The position numbers were made by a program, and so were the translations under genes. Shown here in pieces: positions 12,401 through 24,261 of a stretch of DNA of 64,000 nucleotides (positions within the stretch are counted from its first letter, which is position 1; each line of letters begins with the position of its first letter). The notes beneath the pieces are model-generated. The model saw only the letters and a list, made by a program, of their open reading frames with translations. It was not told the origin of the DNA and did not search any database. Origin of the DNA: Sipunculus nudus (taxonomy: Eukaryota; Annelida; Sipuncula; Golfingiida; Sipunculidae); the NCBI GenBank assembly GCA_026874595.1, contig CM049309.1:11086576-11150575 (forward strand). The letters run 5' to 3'.

Positions 12401-13096
12401 TCATATGATTCTCTTATTATTTTTAATAAAAATTATATTTGGGACAATATTTGTAATTTTTTTAATAAATAGTTAAACTCTTATATTATATGTTCTGCTT
12501 ATAAGTTATATGGCCAAGTCAAAATCTGTGTGACAGTAGTACTCCATTTGTTAATAAAATAAATGAAATCAATCCTCTTCCCTGTCTCCAAAGGTACTAT
12601 CAAAATCATACATAAGCTAAACAACAACAACTCATAATACAGCTTATATTTATTACCACACAAAACCAGCATGTGCCTCATTTCTAAATAATATTTTTTT
12701 ATCATATATAACAGCTGAGCGTCGTGACCCATAGGTCCCTTGTTTTTTTATTTTTACGAATTTTTTTCTCTATTTTTGAGACCTCATAAGATGCGGTCAT
12801 CTGTTAACATGGCACAAATCGTAACAACTGGACCTAGAATCTTCTCTCTTGGCATGCTGAGAGGCCCATGAAAAGTCTCCTTAAAAACTTGAAATTAGGT
12901 CTCTGCTATCCATAACCTCTGAGCTATGGGGCTCCGAAGTACCCCCGAGAATAATGGAAAATTTGATACAAAAGCTCAAGTATCTGAACAATTATTATAT
13001 TGATCACCATGATTCTTTACATGGATATATATTGATCATGAAATGTTTCATCAGTTTCTGCATTCTGGTGGCGCCACCTGTATTTTTTCAATTTTT
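9417..13096 (+). mobile_element. Pearl/Helentron-like element B, split by copy C
   Basis: The left hairpin (AGCTCAGCTGACT/AGTCATCTGAGCT, loop GTA) and a CCGT tract are followed by about 340-base core units that begin TTAACAGGGCACAAATCGTAA, at 9490 and 9829. A third core starts at 12804, after element C (10108-12742) is removed. Cores contain GGCGCCACCTGTATTTTT, which is also the point where C is inserted. No right terminus of its own is seen before element D starts at 13097. B may be truncated or may share the right end of D. Confidence 0.6.
10108..12742 (+). mobile_element. Pearl/Helentron-like non-autonomous element, copy C
   Basis: This is a sister of copy A (4889-7523) and has the same length, although the two differ by balancing indels. 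The left hairpin is identical, and the (CCGT)n tract is longer (10157-10216). The right end reads AACAGCTGAGCGTCGTGACCCATAGGTCCCTTG and stops in a T run. It lies inside core DNA of element B after TGTATTTTT, which shows directly that it jumped there. No protein is encoded; open frames up to 127 aa are AT-rich and broken differently in A. Confidence 0.7.
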
Positions 13097-13964
13097 AGCT
13101 CAGCTGACTGAAAGTCATCTGAGCTATAGGGATCACCTTTTGTCCGTCGTCCGTCCGGCCATCCAGGTGTCTGTCTGTTAACAGGGCACAAATCGTAACC
13201 GCTAGACCTGGAATCTTCTTACTTGACATCCTGGGAGGTCTATGGAAATTCTCCTTGTAAACCTGAAATTAGGTCACTGTGACCTATATTCTTCGAGCTA
13301 TGGGGTTCTGAAGTACCCCCCCCCAGAATAATGCAAAATTTAATACAAAAGCTCAAGTATCTGAACAACTAATGCATTAATCACCATGATTCTTTGCATG
13401 GATATTGATCATGGAGTGTTTCATCAATTTCTGGAGATTGGTGGCGCCACCTATATTTTTTTTTATTTTTTTACGATTTTTTTTCTCTACTTTTGTGTCT
13501 TTAAACATTTGGTCATCTGTAAACAGGGTACAAATCATAATGACTGGACCTAGAATCTTCTGTCCTCACCTCCAGGGAAGCCCATAAAAGGTCTACATGG
13601 AAACCCGAAATAAGGTCCCTGTTACCCATATTCTGTGAGCTATGGGGCTCTGAAGTACCCCCCAGAATAAAGATTTGGTCATCTGTTAACAGGGCACAAA
13701 TCATAATAACTGGACCTAGAATTTTATTTTTTGACATGCTGGGAGACCCCTGAAAAGTCATCTTGTAAACCTTGAAAATAGGTGTCTGTTACCCATATCC
13801 TTCATGCTACAGAGCTCCATAGTACCCCAATGAATATTGGATGATTTTATACAAAAGGTCAAGTTTGGAAAAAGTATTTCATTCAAATTTGACATTCAGA
13901 TGATAAAATTACTTTTGTCAATGTCTTCCTGGTCAGCTGAGCGTCATGACCCCTGGGTCACTTG
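13097..13964 (+). mobile_element. Pearl/Helentron-like element D
   Basis: It has the left hairpin (AGCTCAGCTGACT, loop GAA, AGTCATCTGAGCT) and a short CCGT tract. Core units of the B type start at 13178, about 13520 and 13686; the last two are closer together, so one is partial. The right end is TCAGCTGAGCGTCATGACC followed by CCTGGGTCACTTG, where TGACCC and GGGTCA form a perfect 6-bp stem. Its left junction is a T run. Confidence 0.65.
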
Positions 13965-14160
13965 TTCATGTTACTTTTCACTTGTGTACAGGAGTAGGTT
14001 AGCAGTGTTAGACCGGAATATCGGCAGATGCCATGGTATTTTAAAAACAGAACACTATACTTATACATACCTGGTAGGTGAATAGGTCCCTTTAAGAAAA
14101 AAAAAACAAGTAACACTCTAAGTAAAATCCAAAATGGCGGCCAATTTGTTTTTTTTTCTG
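13965..14160. other. Unassigned spacer
   Basis: Host-like DNA after element D. It includes AAAATGGCGGCC at about 14131, similar to a YY1-type motif. No gene seen. Confidence 0.3.
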
Positions 14161-14188
14161 TCTCAGTCGGTCTGTCTGTCTGTCTGTC

Positions 14189-14219
<31 letters not shown>

Positions 14220-14220
14220 G

Positions 14221-14263
<43 letters not shown>
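14161..14263. repeat. (TCTG)n-(TC)n-(TA)n compound microsatellite
   Basis: Directly readable blocks of TCTG, then TC, then TA units. Confidence 0.95.
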
Positions 14264-15423
14264 TCGTTAAAATATACCTATAGCATCCGCTTCGAACACC
14301 ATCGTTACCTTTACTTTCAAAAGCTATATCGCTATTATGACACAGACTCAATATTGAACCCGTAATTTATCTTAGTCCTCAGGTGGTTTATTAATATACC
14401 TCGGTTATCAAAAAGCATGTGCTCCCATATTGCATGGGTTCTAAATCATGTTTTATTATATACACACGCGCAATATACATAACACTATGATAGGGTTTAT
14501 AGTGGCGGTTAAGGAGGGCACTTCACTATTATGTGGAATGTGTCCAGGGAAGATGTGCTATTCATTTCACAACGGTAAATCCTGAAAGGGCAAAAGGGTT
14601 TTCTAAAATGTCAGTTGACTTGTTGTCCTTAACTAGCTGTGAACTGTTCAGGTTTCCAACAGCGGCCATATAGCAAGTCCCAGACTTGATAAGAATCCAG
14701 ATTATAGCGTGCAGTTCGTTAGTTCACCGGGGCGATCTGCTCACAATCAAACATGCTGTGCAGATTTACCCACGCATAATTAGCCGTTTCAAACTTCAAC
14801 CACTAGGCGGCGTGCATGTTGGCGAAGATCGCTTCAGTGTTAGAATGAGTATTTATCTTAATTAATAAATTTTTTTTCATCAAACTGGTACATTTAATGA
14901 TGTCCTGAGTGGTTATTTACATGAAATGACCAGTAAGAGATCGTTACTAGCGAAAAAAGTGAAGAATTCAACCCTTGTTCATGACGCCGCTTCATGTCAG
15001 AGTTGGCATGTCAGCATCAACAAGCTTCATTTCACTGATTAAAAGCAGCCAATCCCGGTCACATCAGGAGAAAAAGTATAAATAATCGTATTCTACAAGT
15101 GTTGTCCTTCACACTAGTATATGTAAATAGGTTGCCCATTGTTATTTTTTAATAATTTTTGTATGATTTATATAGCTTAACTAGGGTTTTGTCAATCATT
15201 AATTGTGCAGGGTACCAGTCTAGTCCTGCTATATCTACAGAGATTTAAGGGCTTTGAAGTTACATTTTCACATTTCATGTTCATTAAATTCAGGCTTTTC
15301 AATAACTATGCATATAAACACATCAGAGTATATATGTAATGGTATATACAGTATTTTAATTCTTATATTTTACTATATTATATTATTTTTTATTATATTG
15401 TTATTAAATATTAATGTATAATA

Positions 15424-15426
<3 letters not shown>
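14264..15426. other. Unassigned, no gene seen
   Basis: Mixed-composition DNA without coding similarity or repeat structure that I recognise. Confidence 0.35.
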
Positions 15427-15461
<35 letters not shown>

Positions 15462-15544
15462 GTATATATATATATAATATGTAACTTTTATGTCAAAAAT
15501 AAAAAATAACATACAATTTATATGTAAACAATATATGTCTGTAA

Positions 15545-15598
<54 letters not shown>

Positions 15599-15883
15599 GC
15601 ACACCTTTATGTACTTACTCAAGTGTTACATAACAAATCAGTTTAATTTAAGAGGTGATTTATAAATATAAAAAAAGTAAATGATTAAAAATGCACAACA
15701 TATTGGCACAAACACACACATGATATATGAAATTTGTAAGATAATATTAAATAATAACACACACAAAACATATGTACACTCATGTGTATTTGGAAAATAA
15801 TATTGGTTTAGCTGTATGAACCAATAATCATTTAAAAATTATTTTACAATTTGCTTAAACCAATAGAAATGTCATTAAAATTA

Positions 15884-15954
<71 letters not shown>

Positions 15955-16206
15955 AATGAGGTACAAAAGTATCTAGTATTATTATTCTAATACAAATACT
16001 TAATAGGCCTACATATCTGAAAGTTAGCTAACATTATCACTGGTACATATGGCCATGCATAAAAATTGAAACAATGTATACTTAAATATTTTCTAAACAA
16101 ATACGCACGTATAACTGAACATAATGGTGATTTCAGTCAAATAGCTGATATTTGAATAAAGAAAAAAAATAAAATATAATTATTATAAAGAATTATATCT
16201 CAAAAT

Positions 16207-16270
<64 letters not shown>

Positions 16271-16391
16271 CAAAATTAAAATATTTGTACATGTGCACTG
16301 GAAAACACTTTTAATATAGCAATACATATATAATTTGAAAGCATGTTTAATTTTTCAAGTTATATATATATATAATATATATATATATATT

Positions 16392-16424
<33 letters not shown>

Positions 16425-16425
16425 T
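15427..16425. repeat. AT-rich domain with five long (AT)n tracts
   Basis: (AT)n runs occur at about 15427-15475, 15548-15596, 15886-15949, 16212-16266 and 16364-16425, separated by A/T-rich linkers. Each run could extrude a cruciform. No coding content. Confidence 0.9.
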
Positions 16426-17058
16426 TAATTAAAATATTGATACAGGTATAAATAAACTATGACAATAGATATAGGATTTTCCATATGATACACACACAGA
16501 TTATATACCTTAAACATATTAAAAAATATTTTCAAATTCAGTTGAAATTAGTTGTATATTTTAAACATAATAAAATAATAAATAAACCCTAAAATAAAAC
16601 TTATATTATAACTTCTTATTAAAATCATTTGAAAAAGTATTTGAAAATATATGTTGTTAGGGTTTAGTGAGGCAATAAGAAATGTATGAGGGCTTTAGGC
16701 CTTTTAATTAATATGGGTTAACTTGATGTGTCAGGACAACTAGTGATAAGCTCATGAGCAGGTTACAAGTCTATGAGTGATGTCATTTGTCCTTATCTCC
16801 TATTGGTTCTCTGCTGGGTCATGCCATATTCATGAGCTGATCATGTGATAGGCAAACACAAGCAGCCCCCATAGGAAAGTTTTGTATGTGCTGCTGCAGA
16901 ACGGATACACATTTGCAGCACTCAGCTCTTGGTCTTCAACGCATGTTTTGTCAGCTGCCGATGCCTTCTCGGATCTAGTTTATAACAATACAGTTAACTG
17001 TGTCACTTTTGTTTAACCTGTGAACATTTGGTTATTGAGTATTACAGGCAGGTTTGGA
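16426..17058. other. Upstream flank of exon 1A
   Basis: AT-rich until about 16680, then more balanced sequence (16780-17058) leading to the TATA box of exon 1A. No gene. Probably proximal regulatory DNA, by position only. Confidence 0.35.
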
Positions 17059-17066
17059 TATATAAA
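17059..17066 (+). promoter_or_regulatory. TATA box for exon 1A
   Basis: TATATAAA lies about 240 bases before the start codon at 17300. It is the best core-promoter match upstream and would place transcription start near 17090 with a 5' UTR of about 210 bases. Confidence 0.4.
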
Positions 17067-17299
17067 ACTGAAGAGTACCAAAATCAGTTTTATGTCCAAA
17101 AACGCTTACTGAAGGATAACAGTGTGAAAACGCGTATATAATACAGTCCAACAGAAAGTTATATACAGTCATGACGACAGAAAGGATTGTTTAAGAAAAT
17201 CCATCCCTGACCACAATCTTCACTTAACTTAAAATTACGGCAAGCAATCGTTTTAATACGTTTTATGCAAATTTACGTTGAATTTATTTCTAAAAAAAA

Positions 17300-17806
17300 A
17301 TGGAGGTAGAAGACGGGGTCCACAAGAGACCAAATAACCGGAAAAAGATCGTCATTGGTGTTGTTGTGGTAACGGTTTTAGCCCTTGTGGCGATTATAGT
17401 CGGTGTGGTGGTGGGCGCAAGACAAAGGAGCGAAATCTCGACAGTTTTACCGACTACCGGCACATTTCCCTTAACTAGCCCAATATCTACCCTACCTCCA
17501 CATGTACTGATGAAGTATCGCATAAACTGTTTAATGGAAGCCATGGGTGGAGTTGAAAATTTAACCGACGATACCTGCACACGAAAGGGGTGTATCTGGG
17601 ATCCTAACCCCCCTCGCGGGGTGCCACGGTGCTATGTACCCCAGGATTCCACGTACGGTTACCGGGCGACGGGCCCCCGGAAACCGACGGACTTCGGCTT
17701 TCGACATGAGCTGAGAAGACTTTCAAGACCAGGACTATATGGAGGGGGCCTTGACGTAATCAACATAGACGTAGAGTATAGGGCGGACTATATGTTGCGT
17801 GTAAAG
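17300..17806 (+). CDS. GH31 (maltase-glucoamylase-like) first exon 1A: tail, TM and trefoil
   Basis: This exon encodes 169 residues and ends exactly in phase 0 at AAG|GTAGGT. A 16-residue basic cytosolic tail (NRKK just before the helix) is followed by a hydrophobic signal-anchor helix at about 17-41, which predicts a type II membrane protein. A Thr/Pro/Ser-rich stalk (48-68) comes next, then a trefoil domain at about 74-113 with Cys77, 93, 98 and 111. Residues 145-169 match the start of the GH31 N-terminal beta domain. NLT at 87 is a glycosylation sequon. In the trefoil, GCIW replaces the usual GCCW and no cysteine precedes Cys77, so canonical Cys1 and Cys5 are missing. It is homologous to 43337-43807. 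No further exon of its own lies before that one, so it may be an alternative first exon, the start of a separate truncated copy, or a relic. Confidence 0.8.
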
Positions 17807-19789
17807 GTAGGTTGTAATTATTCAATAGTGATCATTTAAGAGATAAACATAATACAGTACAGCCTCGATATTCCGGACACTTCGATATATGTTAACTATT
17901 ATATTGGGCAGTGAGGGAATGTACCGTACCACACACTATTTCGTTGGACCCAAAATATATAAGAACCCTGTTTTTAGTTAAATGTTTATTTAAAAAGTGA
18001 TCTATTACTCGGGGTTTAACATATTTTACCATTTCAAAATGTTTAAATTCACGGAGAGATGCTTACATGGGGTTTAAACAGATAAAACAACCGTTCTTTT
18101 ATTTCGAAGTAAATAAAACATTTGCATGGATTATACCCTATAAATAAATACTAACCAATGCGGTTTGCGCTTAACACAATTTACGGACCTTCCTTGAAAC
18201 TGTTATTGCACTAATTTCCAGCCGTGAAATTTGTCAAGTTCAATATATCGAATATATAAATATCGAATATATAAACGTTAGATCTTACACGCAGTAAAGA
18301 CAACAGACACATGTGCCAATACATGTGATGACCTCCACCAGGCTTCCCGCGATTAATAATTAGGCGTGTCAGTCCATATCATTATTGCAGCTTGAAAGGA
18401 AATATGTGTACATAAACTGTTTTTAGGCAGATACATGGCTCTGTTCCAGGCGATGCCTTATACATATATACAACTGTATCAATATTTGGAATACTTTATA
18501 ATTTGACTACGTTATTAATTATCCACACTTTCGACATATCAGCACTATACATTTATAACCAGTTTATTTATTTTAGACCGAAAGATAGGTTATGCATAGA
18601 GAGCTAGCTAGCTCCTGCTACGATATAATACAAGCTCCTTTGGTGTTAATCCCTGTCGGTACACGTGTTCTTACAGTGTCACTCATCCCGCGTATGTGTT
18701 TAGAGATTTATGGCATGTCGTAAAACCTAATCTCTCTCATTTATCTTTATTGTATCCATGTGAGAATGATGCATCAAAAATGCAAGCAAATGAAGGCAGG
18801 CTCAAATCTATTGGTGCAAATGGGGCAATTACTGGTGCAATCGGCCTTAAGGTGTACAGGACACCCCCCCCCCTCTTACCGATAATGAAAGGTTAAATCA
18901 TACAATATGGTAAAAAAAAAGATAGATAAATCCAATAAATTAAGAAAATCATGACTGAATGTCAGCATTGTTATACAAAAGGAAAATTTCATTTATTTAA
19001 ATAAAAAGTGAAATTTTAATGACTTGCATATCGGAGTTACAATATCAAACCCTTCACCATACCAAACACTAGGCCTTCAGTGCACCATTATTTCTCAAGT
19101 GAAACCACGTAATCCTCCTCCTGACCTATGAGTAACGAAGGTATGACCATTCCCAATTGCATGAATTAAACATATTAAACCTATCAAATCAAATGTTTTA
19201 TTTCAGACAGACATATGTGTTCATAATTGAATGATAATTAATTTGAACAATAATGTTAAGTAAATAATAATGCTATAAGATGACGTGATCAATATATATA
19301 TATTTTGATGTAACTAACATGTTCAGTCAAGTGAATAAACGCACCAAAATTTTTCATTTATTTTAATTTCCATGTACAGGGAGTCGAGATAGGCGGGGAA
19401 CTGTCGGTTTTCGGTAGTGGCCTGTAGTTAGGCGAGTCAGGTATGAAGTCAGGTGGACAGGTTTTGGGAAATTTAGAAAATCAGCAGGAAAACAATAATA
19501 TACTCAGGTTCAATAGACAAACGTCAAAAAGGAGTAGCCGTAGTCATAAATGAAGAAGCACAAAGAAAGAATGAATAGAGGTTAATGAGTAATTATAAAA
19601 AACAATAGTTAATTCAAAATATATAAAAATAACTGTGATACAGGGGTGTAGGGAAGGGAGGGGGCCGACATTTTTGACAAAGGCAGTTGATGCATACAAA
19701 ATATGTAAACACCTCACAAAAAGTCCACACAACGTACTAATGTTTTTATTCCAATTAGTAATATCAGTTGTACAAGACGAAAACCCGTG
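17807..19789. other. Intronic or intergenic, no exon recognised
   Basis: Follows the donor of exon 1A. No GH31-like exon was found in any frame. A 66-aa open frame at 18696 has no recognisable similarity. There is a C run near 18866 and otherwise AT-rich DNA. Confidence 0.4.
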
Positions 19790-20010
19790 TTTTACAGCAA
19801 GTGACCTTTTTCTCCGCATATATGCAACCTACCAACTTGGGATACATGTTTTTCCCGTTTGTCAACATTTCTGTAATTACAAACTTATTGTTGATAAACA
19901 GGTTCAAACATTCTTCATAAAGGCATCATAAAAATGTTTCACATCCAAAATTATCCTTTGATCATTAATATATACAGAGAAGAAGCCAGAAATAACAGAC
20001 ATTCTTTTTC
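19790..20010 (+). repeat. Dispersed repeat, direct copy of 47495-47735
   Basis: Shares AAGTGACCTTT, CCGCATATATGCAACCTA, ACATGTTTTTCCCGTTTGTC and GATCATTAATATATACA in the same order and orientation as the second copy in intron 1. Family unknown. Confidence 0.75.
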
Positions 20011-20164
20011 AAAAGGTAGATTAATAGGCAACTTTATAGATAACAAGACAAAAGAAAGCAAAACTGATAGAGAGGACAGCATATAACACCAAGCTATTGG
20101 AAGATGAACACATTTGAAAGGAATCGAACTAAAGAACCGATTTGCAGCGCTAAAAGTTATCGTG

Positions 20165-20760
20165 GAAAACACTCCTCAAGACAACATTTATAAAGCTGAA
20201 GCAAGCTGGAAGAAGTTTAAAGAAGCTAACAGTGACCCTGGCGAGGAGGTATTAGAAAGACGGAAGTAAGAAAGAATGGATCACAAGAACAATTGACAGC
20301 GATAGATAAAAAAAGTAAGATAAGAAAGGCTTAATTGAAAAGAGTAAAAAATTTATATAGAATGAGTACATGGAAAAGAATAAAGAGACCAAGAAGAAAA
20401 TACAACAGATAAAGGAATGATTATAGACATGATGGCGTGATGGCGGTGGATTCGGAAAAAAGCGGCAAATTCAAACCAGTTATATACATAGCGGTATCAG
20501 TTAAAAAGAGGGTAGGCTGCTTACAGATACAACAAATAAACAAAAGACATGGAGGGAACATTTCAGTCAGATGTTAAACATTGAAACAGTCTGATGTAGA
20601 GATACCAGAGGAGATGAAACTGGGGGGGGGGGCAGAAGAAACAGAAACAGGACCTATAACAAAAAAGAATGCTGATCAAGGTTGCCATTAGCAAGATGAA
20701 ACGTGACAGAGCCACAGATATAGGCGGCATACTCGCAAGATTAGTTTGGATAATACTGAT
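20165..20760 (+). pseudogene. Decayed LINE ORF2 fragment (linker before RT)
   Basis: Reading across many stops and frameshifts gives pieces such as EEVLERRK, then WREHFSQMLNIET-like text, DVEIPEEM and a block resembling MKRDRATDIGGI. This order is typical of the segment between the endonuclease and the reverse transcriptase of non-LTR elements. No intact catalytic motif remains. Recognition is by eye only. Confidence 0.5.
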
Positions 20761-21240
20761 TAATAGTGGTACATCCTAATGGCCTCCCTCAATAAATAAT
20801 TTTCATCAAACGACAGATCGTTCGTTCACTAGATAAGCGCCAGATGGCAGCATTATCGGCATATTGAAATTGCTGTGTCATGGAATCTACCTCTCAGTTT
20901 AACAGGTCAGTCCTTATTTTATATCAGATAATTATTCAGAATATCTTTAAAAGCGATAAATTCTCTCTATTTGATACTAATTAATATATTAGTATATCGC
21001 CCTATAAATCCTCTGGTGCTTCCGTGACTTTGAGGACGCATGAAGAGACGACGCTATTATCAGTGATATGCTGCTTCTTTCGTTAAAAATGCAGGTGAAT
21101 CACTAAATACTTATAGATTTCTCTGGTGGAACCAAGTATCAAATGCCTGTCCATTCGATAATATTGTTATGAAATGGTGAATTCTTATATTTATACAGCC
21201 TAATTGAAACTCTCATAAATGTTTTGGAAATTGGTCTACA
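20761..21240. other. Unassigned spacer
   Basis: No gene or repeat recognised between the LINE relic and the SINE. Confidence 0.35.
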
Positions 21241-21649
21241 GGATCTGCGGCTCAGGGGTAGAGCACAGGACGTAATGCCGGGAATTCGTTAGTTCGAAAC
21301 TCATCCGAGGCGGTGAAATATTTCTCGATCGCCCCCCCTCCCCCAGGGTGAGCGCTCTGCAGGCTTAATAGGGAGACTGTGCCCAACAGTCGTGTTTCAC
21401 TCACAAAACGAGTGCGCCTTTCGGGGGGTTCCTCGGTATGACCCAGCTGTGGGGATTACACACACCCAGGACCCACAGGAGCTGTAAACCGAACGTGGTT
21501 GACACCAGGATAATCGGGTATAAGCCCCTGTCACGTGGTCCGAAACAGAGATGGAACTCTGCAGATGTATATAGTAAATACTACATAGTTAAGCAAGCAT
21601 TTAAAAATGCAGGCAGTTACCTCCCCCAAAAAAATCTTAAAAAAAAAAA
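21241..21649 (+). mobile_element. tRNA-headed SINE, full-length copy
   Basis: The 5' part has polymerase III-like promoter boxes: A-box-like GGCTCAGGGGTAGAGCAC and B-box-like AGTTCGAAACTC. The body includes CAGGGTGAGCGCTCTGCAGGC and GTCGTGTTTCACTC. The tail is CAGTTACCTCC followed by A-rich sequence. Related partial copies occur at 25310, 40353, 41640 and 58141. It is not a working tRNA gene, because the cloverleaf arms do not pair fully. Confidence 0.7.
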
Positions 21650-22465
21650 TGAAATGATCAGATCATGTTTTTTTTTGTATGTCTGGAAACAGGACTAAAG
21701 TCAATCTATTTGCATATGTTCATTCAGATTAATATTTTCTTACATAAAATGACGACATGCATAATAATTTCAAATGCCAGGTCACCATTACGAACTTTAA
21801 CACTCAGAGCTTATTTTAATGATGTAACTAAGGGTCAATGAATATGTATCGATGATGTCATTCCAAACTTTGTATCAAAAGCCTTGCATGGTACGCGGTT
21901 CTCTCAGAAGCAGAGAGAATTAGAGACGGAGGAAGAAAACCCATCTGGTGAAACAACATTGTGAACTGATCTGGAATAGAGGGATGTGCCTACCAACCTC
22001 GTCTTGTGTCTCTCAACCTGTGTTACAAGTGAATCACACACAAAATCATTTTGGAACAATAATATTTAAATAATATTAAAACCTGCATTGGATCCCATCT
22101 TAATCCGACAAACAGAATCAAGCTAACAATTAAGAAACAAGAAAAAAAAAATACATACATAAAAACATACTAAAAATAAATCCTAACATACATAGGCCTA
22201 CAGGTACATGTATATATACATACTGACAGACAAACAGACAGACTAGCAAACCATCTCCTTAAAATTTGGGAATATTTTCATATATTTATAGATCAGTTCC
22301 AGAAAGTAAGTTGTAATGAAAGAATGAGGAATATGACTAATTGACTGTTAAACCGAAACCATACCTTTTTTTCAAAATGTACAAAATTAAATAAAATTAA
22401 GTATGAGAAAACAAGTCTGTTATATAAATTTAAGAGAATAATCGCCTTATTACGATGGGTACCCT
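21650..22465. other. Unassigned, no gene seen
   Basis: AT-rich DNA with a short 86-aa open frame overlapping the SINE and nothing else recognisable. Confidence 0.35.
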
Positions 22466-23100
22466 CTGGTGGAACAGACTATAGTCAGAGAGACAAAAAA
22501 AAAAAAAAAAAAAAACGGACGAAATTACAATCATATAGAAATACATAGACAGACAGACAAACATACTAGACGACCATAGGTCGATCGCTGGCCGGAATTT
22601 GATATATAACAGACAGACAGAGAGACAGCAAGATAGAGGAACACCTAAGAAAAAGATTCTGAGCAATAAATGGTCGCGGACGAACGGACAGACTGACAGA
22701 CATACAGAACCTATTTTCTGGTTTCCTTTTAACTGTATGCCTTCCAGAAGCATTGCTAAAACAATGTGGAATGCATAATAACATACTTGTATGTCAGGTC
22801 AAAGAATAAGCAGGCAGGAGAAATTGAGAACAACAGATGAACAGACAGATATACTGACAGACTGACACAACCTGGATGACAGTTGACCAGACCTGAAAAC
22901 GGGGACTGCATATACGAATAACATGAAAAAAATTGGCTTCTGGAACTTTTGATTTTCCATCAACTGTCTAAATTTGAAAGCGATCGCTGCAAAATTGTGA
23001 CCTGTAGAAAGAAGACCGACAAGACAGACAAACAGACTGTATGACAAACAGACATACGCAATAGACCAACAAGCTTGCCGAAGTCGAAGAGACGGGTTCA
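22466..23100. repeat. GACA-rich region with diverged tandem blocks
   Basis: Short ACAGACAGACA arrays alternate with longer blocks. TTCTGGTTTCCTTTTAACTG near 22715 and TTCTGGAACTTTTGATTTTC near 22937 may be diverged copies of one unit. Cysteine/serine-rich open frames on the minus strand are by-products of the GACA arrays. Confidence 0.45.
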
Positions 23101-23825
23101 AATCTTCAGTGTCAATGTTGTGGGCGAATAAATGAAAGAGACTTGATTAGGTAAAATTAGTCTAGTTCCTTGATAGTCAATTGATAGAGCGACCAGCATT
23201 ATTTCATCAAGTGACGCGCTGATATAAACATAAACATGCATTTTCTTGTATTCGAATGTCTTTTGCAAAATTTACAAAGAAAGACAATCTCCTCCAGTTC
23301 GTATGAGATATATCAACTTTTATATTGTATGTGCCCTTCAACCTGCACAATGTGTAAAGATTACAAAAAGACTTGTAAATCATGGATTAAGTATATTTAG
23401 AGGTTGCAAATAACCCATCACAGGTATGTTAACACTTCACCTCGGCCACTTAATGTCCCAGGATTTGAAATATACAACCTGAAAGCAGATGGCATGTGAA
23501 GTCGTGTTTTACCTCACGAACCAGGATGTGTGTCAGGATGTTGTTCCAACTGTGATTATCATGTCTCTGTATAATTCGATTATGTTGTGGCCAGAGGGTA
23601 AATACGGTTGACCACGTGATCTATGAGCAAAGAAAAAAGAGCTATACTCCCTCAAGGTGATTTATTTAATCAACATGCCAAATTATATATTTAAAATCGT
23701 ATTCTAAAAAATACACTTGATTTGACAGTCGTTAATCAAGAATGAGCCATTTAGACTCTCATTTGTTATGTCGGGTGTTTGGATACCAAACTACTGCATG
23801 GTGAAACAAAATAGATGACATATAA
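23101..23825. other. Unassigned, no gene seen
   Basis: No coding similarity or clear repeat. Confidence 0.35.
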
Positions 23826-23970
23826 CACTTGCGGATACAGGGCGTGGGGTCGGGGGTGGGGGTCAAGATCCCTTCCCTTTTCTGAGCCGATTCCTTTATT
23901 TACTTTATTTTAGGTTTTCGTTTAGTCTGGGTTAGACCCTACCCTTTCCAAAATCCTGGATCCAACCCTG
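23826..23970. mobile_element. hAT-like MITE relic (CGGATCCAG-type ends)
   Basis: The left end CACTTGCGGATACAG and right end CTGGATCCAACCCTG are imperfect inverted repeats of the CAGNGGCGGATCCAG type. Copies with similar ends occur at 45891, 48876 and 54838-54944. No transposase. Confidence 0.45.
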
Positions 23971-24215
23971 CGTAATATTTTATTATGAACTGAATGACCT
24001 GTAAATACTCCTTTGTGATAAATTTAAAATCACATCACACATGAACAAGAATACGACCAGCTGTTTATTGAAACAGGCAGCATGGATTTGAATTAGGGAG
24101 CCTGATTGTGATGTCTATAAAAAGAAAATTACACTTGTTAAATGATAATAGCGAATGGGTCGATCATAATTAAAATTCCAGGGGACTGAAGTGTACTAGT
24201 ACATATATTATTTTG

Positions 24216-24220
<5 letters not shown>

Positions 24221-24256
<36 letters not shown>
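24221..24256. repeat. (CT)n microsatellite
   Basis: Uninterrupted CT dinucleotides. Confidence 0.95.

Positions 24257-24261
<5 letters not shown>

Noticed and set aside
21241-21320. Possible tRNA gene
   Set aside because: A- and B-box-like elements are present, but the acceptor and anticodon arms do not pair and the unit continues into a 400-bp SINE body.
22430-23101. Minus-strand Cys/Ser/Val-rich open frames of 72-107 aa
   Set aside because: Produced by GACA/TGTC arrays (SVCLSVC-type text). No domain, no start context and no splice partners.
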